Assembly (NCBI GenBank): GCA_015062685.1
Contig: SUUE01000010.1
Span: 1 to 64,000 of the forward strand
DNA: 64,000 nucleotides
Origin: Coriobacteriaceae bacterium
GTDB taxonomy: Bacteria; Actinomycetota; Coriobacteriia; Coriobacteriales; Eggerthellaceae
Direction of reading: 5' to 3'
Within the stretch, counting starts at the first letter, position 1. The number at the start of each line of letters is the position of its first letter. Shown here piece after piece: positions 7,460 through 14,960 of the stretch. The position numbers and the translations under genes were made by a program. A model generated the notes under the pieces. The model was not told where the DNA came from and did not search any database. It worked only from the letters and a program-made list of their open reading frames with translations.

Positions 7460-8854
7460 CTACTTCGCGTTGGGGTCGTATTTCGGGTCGTAGGGGGCGG
7501 GGCCTTCCAGGGGCATGGTGTCGGAAGGCGGGGTCACCGGAGCGGTGTCGCTTGGGAGGACGATATTGAGGATGATGCCGATGAGGGAGCCGATGGCGAG
7601 GCCCGAAAGCGAGATGGTTATGTCGCCTGCGGGGATGACGATGGCGCCGAGCTCGCTGTAGGCGATGCCGATGGAGAGGACCAGGATAACGGCGGCGATC
7701 AGGATGTTGCGCGTCGCGGTGAAATCGACCTTGTTCTCGATGAGGTTGCGCACGCCCACTGCGGAGATCATGCCGTAGAGGATGAGGGAGACGCCGCCGA
7801 TCACGCTTGCGGGCATGGCGCCGATCACAGCGGCGAACTTCGGGCAGAACGAGAACACTATGGCGAAGATGGCTGCGATGCGCACGACGCGCGGGTCGAA
7901 CACCTTCGTCAGCGCGAGGACGCCGGTGTTCTCGCCGTAGGTAGTGTTCGCCGGAGCGCCGAACAGCGACGCGAGGATGGTTGCCAGGCCGTCGCCCAGC
8001 AGCGTGCGGTGCAGGCCGGGCTCGGCGATGTAGTTGCGGTTGCACGTGGAGCTGATGGCGGAGATGTCGCCGATGTGCTCGATCATGGTGGCCAGCGCGA
8101 TGGGCATGATGGTGATGATGGCGGTGATCGCCAGGCCTGAATCCATAGTTCCGCTCGTGAACAAGCCGAACACCGTGTTGTCCCACATGACGGGCAAGCC
8201 GATCCACGGAGCGCTCACCACGCCCGAGAAATCAACCTCGCCCAGGAGGGCGGCGCATACGTAGGACACGATTACGCCCATGAGAATCGGGATAATCTTG
8301 ATCATGCCGCGGCCCCAGACGTTGCAGATGATGATCGTCAGGATGGCGATGACCGCAACCAGCCAGTTGGTCTGGCAGTTCGTGACAGCCGAGCTGGCGA
8401 GGATCAGGCCGATGCAGATGACGATCGGGCCCGTCACCACGGGCGGGAAATAGCGCATGACGCGGTTCGCACCGAACACCTTGAACAGCAGCGCGAGAAG
8501 CGGGTACAGCAGGCCGGCGCACGCGACGCCCAAGCAGGCGTACGGCAGCAGCTCGGCCTCGCCGTTCGGGGCGATGGCCGCATACCCCGCGATAAACGCG
8601 AACGAGGAGCCCAGGAAAGCGGGCACCTTGCCCTTCGCGAGGAAATGGAAGAGGAGCGTTCCCAAGCCCGCGAAGAGCAGCGTAGCCTGAACGGACAGGC
8701 CCGTGAGCACCGGCACCAGAATCGTGGCGCCGAACATGGCGAACATATGCTGCAACCCGAACAGAATCATTCGCGGCTTGCCGAGAGTACGCGCATCATA
8801 TACCGCATCTGCTTGGTCTTTGGCGCCCATTGTGGGGACTTGCATTTCCGCCAT
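7460..8854 (-). CDS. uraA: Uracil permease (NCS2 family)
   Basis: Proton-coupled nucleobase symporter of the inner membrane. The 464 aa, with about 14 hydrophobic segments, fit UraA/PyrP; the diagnostic LQHMFAMFGATILVPVLTGL segment is near the N terminus, and the conserved NRNYIAEPGL and GENTGVLALTKVFDPRV regions in the second half match the uracil branch rather than xanthine permeases. It is divergent from upp with 71 bases between start codons, so uptake and phosphoribosylation of uracil share a control region. AAAGGA precedes the ATG. The Pro- and Asp-rich C-terminal tail is hydrophilic. Confidence 0.93.
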   Translation of the reverse strand: MAEMQVPTMGAKDQADAVYDARTLGKPRMILFGLQHMFAMFGATILVPVLTGLSVQATLLFAGLGTLLFHFLAKGKVPAFLGSSFAFIAGYAAIAPNGEAELLPYACLGVACAGLLYPLLALLFKVFGANRVMRYFPPVVTGPIVICIGLILASSAVTNCQTNWLVAVIAILTIIICNVWGRGMIKIIPILMGVIVSYVCAALLGEVDFSGVVSAPWIGLPVMWDNTVFGLFTSGTMDSGLAITAIITIMPIALATMIEHIGDISAISSTCNRNYIAEPGLHRTLLGDGLATILASLFGAPANTTYGENTGVLALTKVFDPRVVRIAAIFAIVFSFCPKFAAVIGAMPASVIGGVSLILYGMISAVGVRNLIENKVDFTATRNILIAAVILVLSIGIAYSELGAIVIPAGDITISLSGLAIGSLIGIILNIVLPSDTAPVTPPSDTMPLEGPAPYDPKYDPNAK

Positions 8855-8925
8855 GGTGTTCCTTTCTCTGATAAGTTCCCAGAGATTATAATGTACGGAA
8901 CACTATCCGACGGAAGGATTTAACG
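8855..8925 (+). promoter_or_regulatory. Divergent uraA-upp control region
   Basis: A 71-bp region between the two start codons. TATAAT at 8887-8892 is a good -10 for upp; the -35 is poor. GGAAGGA is placed correctly for upp. No PyrR attenuator or purine-type operator was recognised. Confidence 0.45.
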
Positions 8926-9555
8926 ATGAGCGAAGTGCACGTACTCGACCACCCCTTGATTTGCGACAAGCTGTCGCGCATGAGGCGCGTAAGCACGCCT
9001 CCCAAAGAGTTCCGCACGCTGCTCAAGGAAATCTCGCTGCTCATGGGCTACGAAGTCACACGCAACTTTGCAACGAAGCTCGCTACTGTGCAGACGCCCA
9101 TCTGCATGGGCACGTTCCCCGTCTTGAGGGACGACCACTTCACCATCGTGCCCATCCTGCGCGCCGGCATCGGCATGGTCGATGGCCTGCTCGAGCTCAT
9201 GCCGACCGCCCACGTGGGGCACATAGGCCTCTACCGCGACGAGGAAACGCACAAGCCCATCGAGTACTACTTCAAGATGCCCGACGGTATCGAGGAGTCG
9301 ACCATCATCGTGGTTGACCCCATGCTCGCCACCGGCAACAGCGCAGCCGACGCCATCGACATGCTGAAGAGGCGCGGGTGCAAGAACATCCGACTCATGA
9401 ACCTCGTTGCCGCGCCCGAGGGCGTGAAGACCATGCAGCAGCGTCACCCCGACGTGGACATCTACGTGGCGGCCGTTGACGAGAAGCTGAACAGGCAGGC
9501 ATACATCGTGCCCGGCCTCGGCGACGCCGGCGACCGCATTTTCGGCACTAAGTAA
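8926..9555 (+). CDS. upp: Uracil phosphoribosyltransferase
   Basis: Converts uracil plus PRPP to UMP and pyrophosphate in pyrimidine salvage. 209 aa, full length. Recognisable parts are [15 protein letters not shown] at the N terminus, [20 protein letters not shown], the PRPP-binding loop [15 protein letters not shown] (about 131-145), and the C-terminal uracil-binding [16 protein letters not shown]. It works with the divergently encoded UraA permease. A strong intrinsic terminator follows. Confidence 0.98.
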   Translation: MSEVHVLDHPLICDKLSRMRRVSTPPKEFRTLLKEISLLMGYEVTRNFATKLATVQTPICMGTFPVLRDDHFTIVPILRAGIGMVDGLLELMPTAHVGHIGLYRDEETHKPIEYYFKMPDGIEESTIIVVDPMLATGNSAADAIDMLKRRGCKNIRLMNLVAAPEGVKTMQQRHPDVDIYVAAVDEKLNRQAYIVPGLGDAGDRIFGTK

Positions 9556-9576
9556 GGCATTCGCAACAGAACGAAC

Positions 9577-9602
9577 GAAAGGGCCCGAACGGGCCCTTTC
9601 TT
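9577..9602 (+). terminator. Rho-independent terminator after upp
   Basis: GAAAGGGCCC, a GAAC loop, then GGGCCCTTTC followed by TT. The stem is symmetrical and also A-rich on its left flank, so it could act in both directions. Confidence 0.85.
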
Positions 9603-9604
9603 AT

Positions 9605-9642
9605 GCGCGCTCCGCGCGCGGGCGCTCGGAGAGCGCCCCTAC
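9605..9642. repeat. REP-like palindrome, GCGCGGAGCGCGC/CCCCTAC family
   Basis: Compound palindrome (GCGCGCTCCGCGCGC, then GGGCGCTC...GAGCGCCCCTAC) ending in the CCCCTAC tag shared by the short repeats at 20571, 22459, 33108, 46847 and 51230. Confidence 0.7.
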
Positions 9643-9654
9643 AGGTGTTTTTTG

Positions 9655-10368
9655 CTAGATGCCGAGAGTTTTCTTCAGCAGGGACACGCGGCGGCGAGAC
9701 ACGGGGATCTTGTCCTCCACGCCGTTGAGCGTGAGCAGCAACGTGCCGCCGGAAACGGGCTCGACTTCCTCGACCATCGCCAGGTTAACGAGGTAGCCGC
9801 GGTGCACGCGGAAGAAGCCATGGCCCTCGAGGCGCTTCTCGAGCTGGGCGAGGCTAACCGTGCTGAAATAGCGGTCGGTGTCGGTCTGCAGGTAGGCGTA
9901 ATCATCGCGTGCCATGACGAAGCGGATCTTCTCGATGGCGATGAGGATCTTCTTGCCACCCTTTTCCACCGAGATGCGCTCGGACTTCTGGGCCTGCATG
10001 TGCAGCGCCACGTTGTCGCGCACGCGGGCGATCGCCTGAGCGAGGCGGTCCGTTTCAACCGGCTTCACCAGGTAGTCGATGGCATTCACCTTGAAGGCGT
10101 CGAGCGCGAACTCGCTATACGCGGTCACGAAGACGACCGCAGGCGGGAACTTGAGATGCTGGAGGCCTTCGGCGAGCTTGAGGCCGTTCGCCTCGGGCAT
10201 GTTGATGTCGAGGAACATGACGTCGCAGGGATACTCCTTCAGCTTCTCAATCGCCTCGCGAACGCTCGCAGCCTCAGCGACGACCTCAGTCTGGCCGAGC
10301 TCGTCAAGAAGGAAACGGAGCTCCGACCTCGCGGGAGCTTCGTCGTCGACTATCATGGCCTTAAGCAC
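9655..10368 (-). CDS. LytTR-family response regulator
   Basis: A 237-aa two-domain regulator: receiver about 1-120 (VDDEAPARSEL acidic pocket, phosphoacceptor Asp54 in MFLDINMPEA, KPVETDRLA with the conserved Lys) and LytTR DNA-binding domain about 140-237 (FVMARDDYAYLQTDTDRYF, FFRVHRGYLVNLAMVEEV). Such regulators usually pair with a LytS/AgrC-type kinase, and none is adjacent, so this is an orphan in the window. LytTR proteins often control cell-wall, autolysin or quorum functions; the target here is unknown. It is separated from pepV by 157 bases. Confidence 0.9.
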   Translation of the reverse strand: MLKAMIVDDEAPARSELRFLLDELGQTEVVAEAASVREAIEKLKEYPCDVMFLDINMPEANGLKLAEGLQHLKFPPAVVFVTAYSEFALDAFKVNAIDYLVKPVETDRLAQAIARVRDNVALHMQAQKSERISVEKGGKKILIAIEKIRFVMARDDYAYLQTDTDRYFSTVSLAQLEKRLEGHGFFRVHRGYLVNLAMVEEVEPVSGGTLLLTLNGVEDKIPVSRRRVSLLKKTLGI

Positions 10369-10525
10369 GGCAGTTCCTCCTCATAATTCTTTCAAGCATA
10401 CGGTGCAACTGTAGCAGATTACCGTTCACGGCTCCAAAGAAACCATTAAGGTGCCAAATATTACCGTTTATCCAAAAAGTCTCCGAAATGCCTGGTCACC
10501 GACTAAATTCCCCAATATTTCGCAA

Positions 10526-11938
10526 TTACAGCTCGAGCTGCATGAGGTTCCCGAGCGTGCGAGCGTAGATTGCGAAGGCCTCCTTCAGCGCATCCTCGCT
10601 CACGCCTTCGTCGGGGCCGTGCATGCCGCCCACCCAAGCGGGGTTCTTGACCCATGGTTTCTCGACACCGAAGCTCACGCCCACGGAGAACGTGCGAGCA
10701 TACGTGCCTCCCTTGGACGTGACGGCGCTGCGCTGCTCGCCCGTCGCATCGTTGTAGGCATCGAGCAACGCGCGCACGGCGGGCGATTCGGGATCCATGA
10801 GGAACGGCTCCTTGTCGTGCTCCATCGAGAACGTGGCCCCCGCGCGTTCGGCGAACGCACGCACGCGCTCCTCGATTTCAGCGGCGGTGACGGTGGTGGG
10901 GTAACGGAAGTCGAGCGACTGGCCGAATCGCCCACCCGATAGCGAAACGACGCCGCCGACCGTCGTGAGCGCGCCGAAATGCTCGTCGCTGCAGGCAACG
11001 CCATACGCCGAGCCGTCCGTGCTGCCATGCAGTTCGCTCAAGAGCCCGAGGAACGCCCGCTCTTCGGACGTGCCCACTTGCGAATCAACCAGATAGTCGA
11101 CCAAGATGCCGATGGCGTTCACGCCCAGCTCGGGCGTCGACGCGTGCGCGGCCACACCGTGCGCCTCCACGCGGCAAACGCCTTCGCCCTGCTTCTCCAC
11201 GGAAACATTGGGCCGATCGGGCAGCTCGCGTTCGCCCGTGCGCACGACCGCCCAGGCCATGCTGGGCACTGCGTTGGGAGCCTGACCGCCCTGCATGTCG
11301 ACGATGTGGCCGCCCTCAATGGGGGCACTCAAAAGCGTGCCGCTGCAAATGCCGGACTCCCCGTAGCCCACGGGGAACGAATTGTCGGGGGTGAACAAGA
11401 AGGCGGGGTCGGCGTGGCGGGCGCGGTAGTACGGGACGTCCTTCATGTTCGTCTCCTCGTTCGCGCCGAAGAGCACGCGCACGGTGTAGGGGAGCCTCTC
11501 GCCCTTGGCCGCCGCGCGGTCGGCCCAGAATTTCACCGCGTGGAGCGCCACCATGATAGGCCCCTTGTCATCGAGCACGCCCCGGCCAATGAGGTAGCCG
11601 TCCTTGCGGGTCACGCCGTAGGGCTCGAAATTCCAGCCGACGCCAGCGGGCACCACGTCCACGTGGCCAATGATGCCGACCTGCGTCTCAGATGCGCCGG
11701 GAAGGTCAGCGTAGCCGATGTATCCCTCGCAATCGTGCGTCTCCAGGCCCATGCGCCCGGCAATGCCCAGCGCCCGATCGAGGGCCTCGCGCGGGCCCGG
11801 GCCGAACGGCGACCCCTCCCCAACGTTCGCCAGGTCCTCGACGCTCTCGACCTGCACGAGCGCATCGATGTCGCTCACGACGTCATCCCAATGCGCTTCC
11901 AGGTATGCCTCGATATCCTTCTGCAGTTCATCGCTCAT
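10526..11938 (-). CDS. M20-family metallodipeptidase (PepV/Sapep type)
   Basis: Zinc dipeptidase of 470 aa, the usual length for PepV. Motifs: GHVDVVPAG (about 91-99, His92 and Asp94 zinc site), GRGVLDDKGP (about 119-128, bridging Asp), FGANEETNMKDVPYY (about 158-172, catalytic Glu pair), and HGVAAHASTPELGVNA in the lid domain. There is no signal peptide, so it acts on imported dipeptides in the cytoplasm. It is a single gene with its own start region. Peptide and amino-acid use fits the BrnQ and SSS carriers elsewhere in the window. It could be called dipeptidase PepV or Xaa-His dipeptidase; the substrate is unknown. Confidence 0.92.
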   Translation of the reverse strand: MSDELQKDIEAYLEAHWDDVVSDIDALVQVESVEDLANVGEGSPFGPGPREALDRALGIAGRMGLETHDCEGYIGYADLPGASETQVGIIGHVDVVPAGVGWNFEPYGVTRKDGYLIGRGVLDDKGPIMVALHAVKFWADRAAAKGERLPYTVRVLFGANEETNMKDVPYYRARHADPAFLFTPDNSFPVGYGESGICSGTLLSAPIEGGHIVDMQGGQAPNAVPSMAWAVVRTGERELPDRPNVSVEKQGEGVCRVEAHGVAAHASTPELGVNAIGILVDYLVDSQVGTSEERAFLGLLSELHGSTDGSAYGVACSDEHFGALTTVGGVVSLSGGRFGQSLDFRYPTTVTAAEIEERVRAFAERAGATFSMEHDKEPFLMDPESPAVRALLDAYNDATGEQRSAVTSKGGTYARTFSVGVSFGVEKPWVKNPAWVGGMHGPDEGVSEDALKEAFAIYARTLGNLMQLEL

Positions 11939-12016
11939 GATGGGCCTTTCGCTCGCAGCTCGTTTTCACCTATAAGCATAGCCCATGGGTTGCCGTGCGC
12001 TGCAGAAATTAACCCA

Positions 12017-13441
12017 CTAGATGATTTCGAGATCGCTGCGGTCGCGCAGCGAGTAGCGCTTGCCCCACGGCGTCATCGTGAGCACGAAATACGTCAAACC
12101 ACCGGTGATCAGCGTGAAGCCCGAACCGGTCGTGACGTAGAACAGCGGGCTGTTCACGACGCCCAGCATGGGGTTGTACACCGCCAAGCCGCAGATGAGC
12201 CCCACGACGATGGAGATCACGCCGATGATGTTGAACCCGCCTGGGAACTTGTAGGAATCATGCCCCGGCAGGAAGAACGCCGATTTCAACGACAGCTTGC
12301 GCTTGCGCAGGATGAAGCAGTCCACGAGGATGATGCCGTTGATCGGGCCCTGCAGGTAGGCCGCGATGCTGATGAACGCACCGAAGTTCTCTGACACGCC
12401 GCCCCAAATGGTCAGCCCGCTGATGAGCACCGCCATGACGATGACGAGCGCCTTGTAGGAGACCTTGGGCAGCGCCGACTTGATCACCATGTCGTTGACG
12501 TAGAGGCCGTTCCCCATGGTGCCGATGTTCGCGAAAGCGACCATGATCAGCGCAAGCAGCGACATCTGCGGACCGCACAACGTGGCCAACATGACGGTGG
12601 GGTCAGACGTGTACTCGCCCACCGCAACGAACATGACAAGCGCCATGACGCCGCCGATGAACACGAAGAGCGGGGCAATGAGGCCGTAGGCCGCGCTCGT
12701 GGACCAATAGGCCGAGCGCTCGCTGCGGCACAGGCGCGGCAGCACGTACGCCTGCGTTGACCACGAGAACGCGAAGGCCACCATTCCCTCGTTCGAGAGC
12801 GCGAACGCCTCGATGGGGCTCGCGTAGTCCGACAGGTCGGGCTGGACGGCCGTGATGTCTGCCGGGGAAACGCTGAAGCAAATGCCGAGGACGATGACGC
12901 CCACGACCAGCAGGGCGGTCACCATGATGCGCGACGACCACTTGATGACGTCAGGGCCGCCGAGCGCGATGAACACTCCCAGCACGACGCAGATCACGCC
13001 CAGGAATGGCACGATCGCCGCCGGTATCGTTATGCCGAAGGCCGCGAACAGCTGCACCAGGGAATCCCGGAACAGGTCCGCCGTCACCGCATACCACCCG
13101 AAGTTGAGCACCGGGCATAGGAACGCCATGACGGCCACGCCGTTCTTGCCGAGCGCCGATCGGAGCCAGATCCACAAATCGATGCCGTAGCGGGTGGAGA
13201 ACCATATCGGAAGCATCTCGAGCAGTATGAAGAAGACGGAGACGCCGAAGATGCTGATGAGCATCTGCTGGAAGTTGACCAGGCCAGCGGAATAAGCCCC
13301 CTGCTCGTAGCACCACGTGGCGATGGCGAAGCCGCTCGTCACAAGGAAGCAGTCGTTGAACGAGTACTTGCGGTCGCCCTTGACGAGCGGAACGATGCCG
13401 AAAATGGTCTCGTTGCGGATGAAGTCGTCGTGCTTGCCCAC
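12017..13441 (-). CDS. NCS1-family purine/cytosine permease-like transporter
   Basis: A 474-aa membrane protein with about 12 hydrophobic helices. The N-terminal block (SFNDCFLVTSGFAIATWCYE) and the GFAF-like helix with SWSTQAYVLPRLCRSERSAY place it in the nucleobase:cation symporter-1 family (cytosine permease, CodB-like). Specificity cannot be read; close relatives carry cytosine, purines or allantoin. It starts one base after the stop of the 62-aa membrane peptide gene, implying coupled translation. No deaminase gene is adjacent. Confidence 0.85.
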   Translation of the reverse strand: MGKHDDFIRNETIFGIVPLVKGDRKYSFNDCFLVTSGFAIATWCYEQGAYSAGLVNFQQMLISIFGVSVFFILLEMLPIWFSTRYGIDLWIWLRSALGKNGVAVMAFLCPVLNFGWYAVTADLFRDSLVQLFAAFGITIPAAIVPFLGVICVVLGVFIALGGPDVIKWSSRIMVTALLVVGVIVLGICFSVSPADITAVQPDLSDYASPIEAFALSNEGMVAFAFSWSTQAYVLPRLCRSERSAYWSTSAAYGLIAPLFVFIGGVMALVMFVAVGEYTSDPTVMLATLCGPQMSLLALIMVAFANIGTMGNGLYVNDMVIKSALPKVSYKALVIVMAVLISGLTIWGGVSENFGAFISIAAYLQGPINGIILVDCFILRKRKLSLKSAFFLPGHDSYKFPGGFNIIGVISIVVGLICGLAVYNPMLGVVNSPLFYVTTGSGFTLITGGLTYFVLTMTPWGKRYSLRDRSDLEII

Positions 13442-13442
13442 G

Positions 13443-13631
13443 CTACATCACCCCCGCCGTCAGCGTTGCCGCCTCCACGACCGCCAAGCAGATGACCATG
13501 AGAACGCCGGCGATCACATAGTCGACTTTCTTCATGCGCTCCGGGAACTCGTAACCCGGCTCCTCCATCATGCCCAGGCGTTCCGTCACCTCGGCATTGA
13601 GCTCTGTTTCGAAATCAACGTCAGATGCCAT
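13443..13631 (-). CDS. Small one-helix membrane protein coupled to the NCS1 permease
   Basis: A 62-aa peptide: acidic N terminus with a PGYEFPERMKKVDY segment, then a single hydrophobic helix (VIAGVLMVICLAVVEAATLT) at the C terminus. Start chosen at the ATG preceded by GAGGAGGGATGCATC; a longer frame begins 20 codons upstream but runs into the probable promoter or operator. Its stop is one base from the permease ATG. The arrangement suggests an accessory subunit of the transporter; the family is not recognised. Confidence 0.7.
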   Translation of the reverse strand: MASDVDFETELNAEVTERLGMMEEPGYEFPERMKKVDYVIAGVLMVICLAVVEAATLTAGVM

Positions 13632-13655
13632 GATGCATCCCTCCTCACAATGCGT

Positions 13656-13689
13656 GTTCAAAATTATGCACATTTCTGCATTTTTGAAC
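13656..13689 (-). promoter_or_regulatory. Nested inverted repeat upstream of the NCS1 operon
   Basis: GTTCAAAA...TTTTGAAC (8-bp arms) enclosing ATGCA...TGCAT (5-bp arms), about 25 bases before the small-protein start. Location and symmetry suggest an operator for a dimeric repressor or a leader hairpin. No regulator can be named. Confidence 0.5.
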
Positions 13690-13768
13690 AACCAACAGTT
13701 TCCTTTCGGGAGGAGGAATTTCTGGCAAAACGCGTTTTTCTATTGCATACTATCTAATTTTATGCAAT

Positions 13769-13774
13769 TATAAT
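13769..13774 (+). promoter_or_regulatory. -10 box for glutathione peroxidase gene
   Basis: TATAAT, 32 bases before the gpx ATG. A TTGCAT...ATGCAA inverted repeat (from 13743) lies immediately upstream, in the position of a -35 or operator. Confidence 0.4.
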
Positions 13775-13806
13775 CACAGCGACCCCAACACGCAGAGGAG
13801 AGAGAC

Positions 13807-14349
13807 ATGGGCATCTACGATTTCAAGGTTACGGCACGCGACGGCAGCGAGACCACGCTCGCCGATTACGAGGGCAAAGTGCTGCTCATCGTGAACACGG
13901 CCACCGGCTGCGGCTTCACCCCGCATTACGAGCCGCTCGAGGCTATGTACAAGGAGTACCGCGACCAGGGTTTCGAGATTCTCGACTTCCCCTGCAACCA
14001 GTTCGCCGACCAGGCGCCTGGCTCCGACGATGAAATCCACGAGTTCTGCCAGGTCAAGTTCGGCACCGAATTCCCCCAGTTCAAGAAGATCGACGTCAAC
14101 GGCGAGACCGCCGACCCGCTCTTCGCGTTCCTTGCCACGGAAAAGCCCTTCGACGGCTTCGGCAAGGGCCTCAAGAACAAGGCGCTCGAGAAGTTCGCGG
14201 GCGCCAACAACAAGAAGTACGGCGACAAGGCCTACATCAAGTGGAACTTCACGAAGTTCCTCGTGGACCGCGAGGGCAACGTCGTCGCCCGCTTCGAGCC
14301 CACTTTCGACATGGACGAAGTGAAGGCGGCCGTTGCCGCGGCGCTCTAG
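13807..14349 (+). CDS. Glutathione peroxidase family protein (Cys type)
   Basis: Thiol peroxidase that reduces H2O2 and organic hydroperoxides. 180 aa, typical length. The peroxidatic site is Cys35 in NTATGCGFTPHYEPLE (cysteine in place of selenocysteine), the FPCNQFADQAPG motif holds the Gln and a candidate resolving cysteine (Cys63), and the WNFTKFLVDREG motif supplies catalytic Trp and Asn. Bacterial Cys-type enzymes usually take electrons from thioredoxin rather than glutathione. It is followed by a strong terminator and an OhrR-like regulator on the same strand, consistent with a peroxide-defence locus. Confidence 0.95.
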   Translation: MGIYDFKVTARDGSETTLADYEGKVLLIVNTATGCGFTPHYEPLEAMYKEYRDQGFEILDFPCNQFADQAPGSDDEIHEFCQVKFGTEFPQFKKIDVNGETADPLFAFLATEKPFDGFGKGLKNKALEKFAGANNKKYGDKAYIKWNFTKFLVDREGNVVARFEPTFDMDEVKAAVAAAL

Positions 14350-14361
14350 CGCGAATACGCA

Positions 14362-14387
14362 GAAGGGGCGCCCGCGGGCGCCCCTTC
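14362..14387 (+). terminator. Terminator hairpin after gpx
   Basis: GAAGGGGCGCCC / GGGCGCCCCTTC, nearly loop-free in the DNA (CGCG centre), 12 bases after the stop. The T tract is weak. Confidence 0.6.
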
Positions 14388-14407
14388 GCTCTATCCGAAC
14401 GATTACC

Positions 14408-14424
14408 ATACGATATAATCGTAT
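14408..14424 (+). promoter_or_regulatory. Palindromic operator overlapping the -10 box of the MarR gene
   Basis: ATACGAT-ATA-ATCGTAT is a perfect 7-bp inverted repeat. The -10 TATAAT (14414-14419) is inside it, so a bound dimer would block RNA polymerase. Position 36 bases before the regulator start fits autorepression by the OhrR-like protein. Confidence 0.7.
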
Positions 14425-14460
14425 CCGATTTAATTGCGTTTACATACAAGGAGCCCGTTC

Positions 14461-14931
14461 ATGGCACAATCGAAGAAGACCGCGGAACCCACAGCAGACG
14501 AGCTGCTCAAGCTCGAAAACCAGCTTTGCTTCCCCCTCTACGTCTGCTCCAAGGAGGTCGTGCGACGTTACACGCCCTACCTCGACGAGCTGGGGCTCAC
14601 CTATACGCAATACCTGGTGATGCTGGCGCTCTGGGAATACGGTCCCGCGTCCGTGGGCGAGCTGGGCGAGCGCCTCTACCTGGACTCCGGAACGCTCACC
14701 CCCCTTCTCAAGAAGATGGAGGGCAAAGGCCTCGTCGAGCGCAGGCGGGACGTAGCGGACGAACGGCGCGTGACCATCGTGCTCACCGATGAGGGCACCG
14801 CGCTGAAGGAGCGCGCGTACGACGTGCCGGTCTCCATGGGGGCGTGCGTCGACATCACTGCAGAGGAAGGAGCGGAACTCGTGCGGTTGCTCCGCAAGGT
14901 CCTGAACAGCGTGAGGGAATCGAGGGACTAG
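14461..14931 (+). CDS. MarR/OhrR-type redox regulator
   Basis: A 156-aa winged-helix repressor. Start chosen at the ATG behind AAGGAG (the frame extends 9 codons upstream without a ribosome-binding site). ENQLCFPLYVCSKEVVR near the N terminus matches OhrR: Cys23 corresponds to the peroxide-sensing cysteine, and Cys29 is an extra nearby thiol. The winged helix is at about 50-105 (LYLDSGTLTPLLKKMEGKGL, VERRRDVADERRV). OhrR proteins derepress organic hydroperoxide resistance genes on oxidation; here the neighbour is a peroxidase rather than ohr. A palindromic site overlaps its promoter. Confidence 0.9.
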   Translation: MAQSKKTAEPTADELLKLENQLCFPLYVCSKEVVRRYTPYLDELGLTYTQYLVMLALWEYGPASVGELGERLYLDSGTLTPLLKKMEGKGLVERRRDVADERRVTIVLTDEGTALKERAYDVPVSMGACVDITAEEGAELVRLLRKVLNSVRESRD

Positions 14932-14960
14932 ATCGCCCGCGCAGCGGTGCCCGCCGAAGG

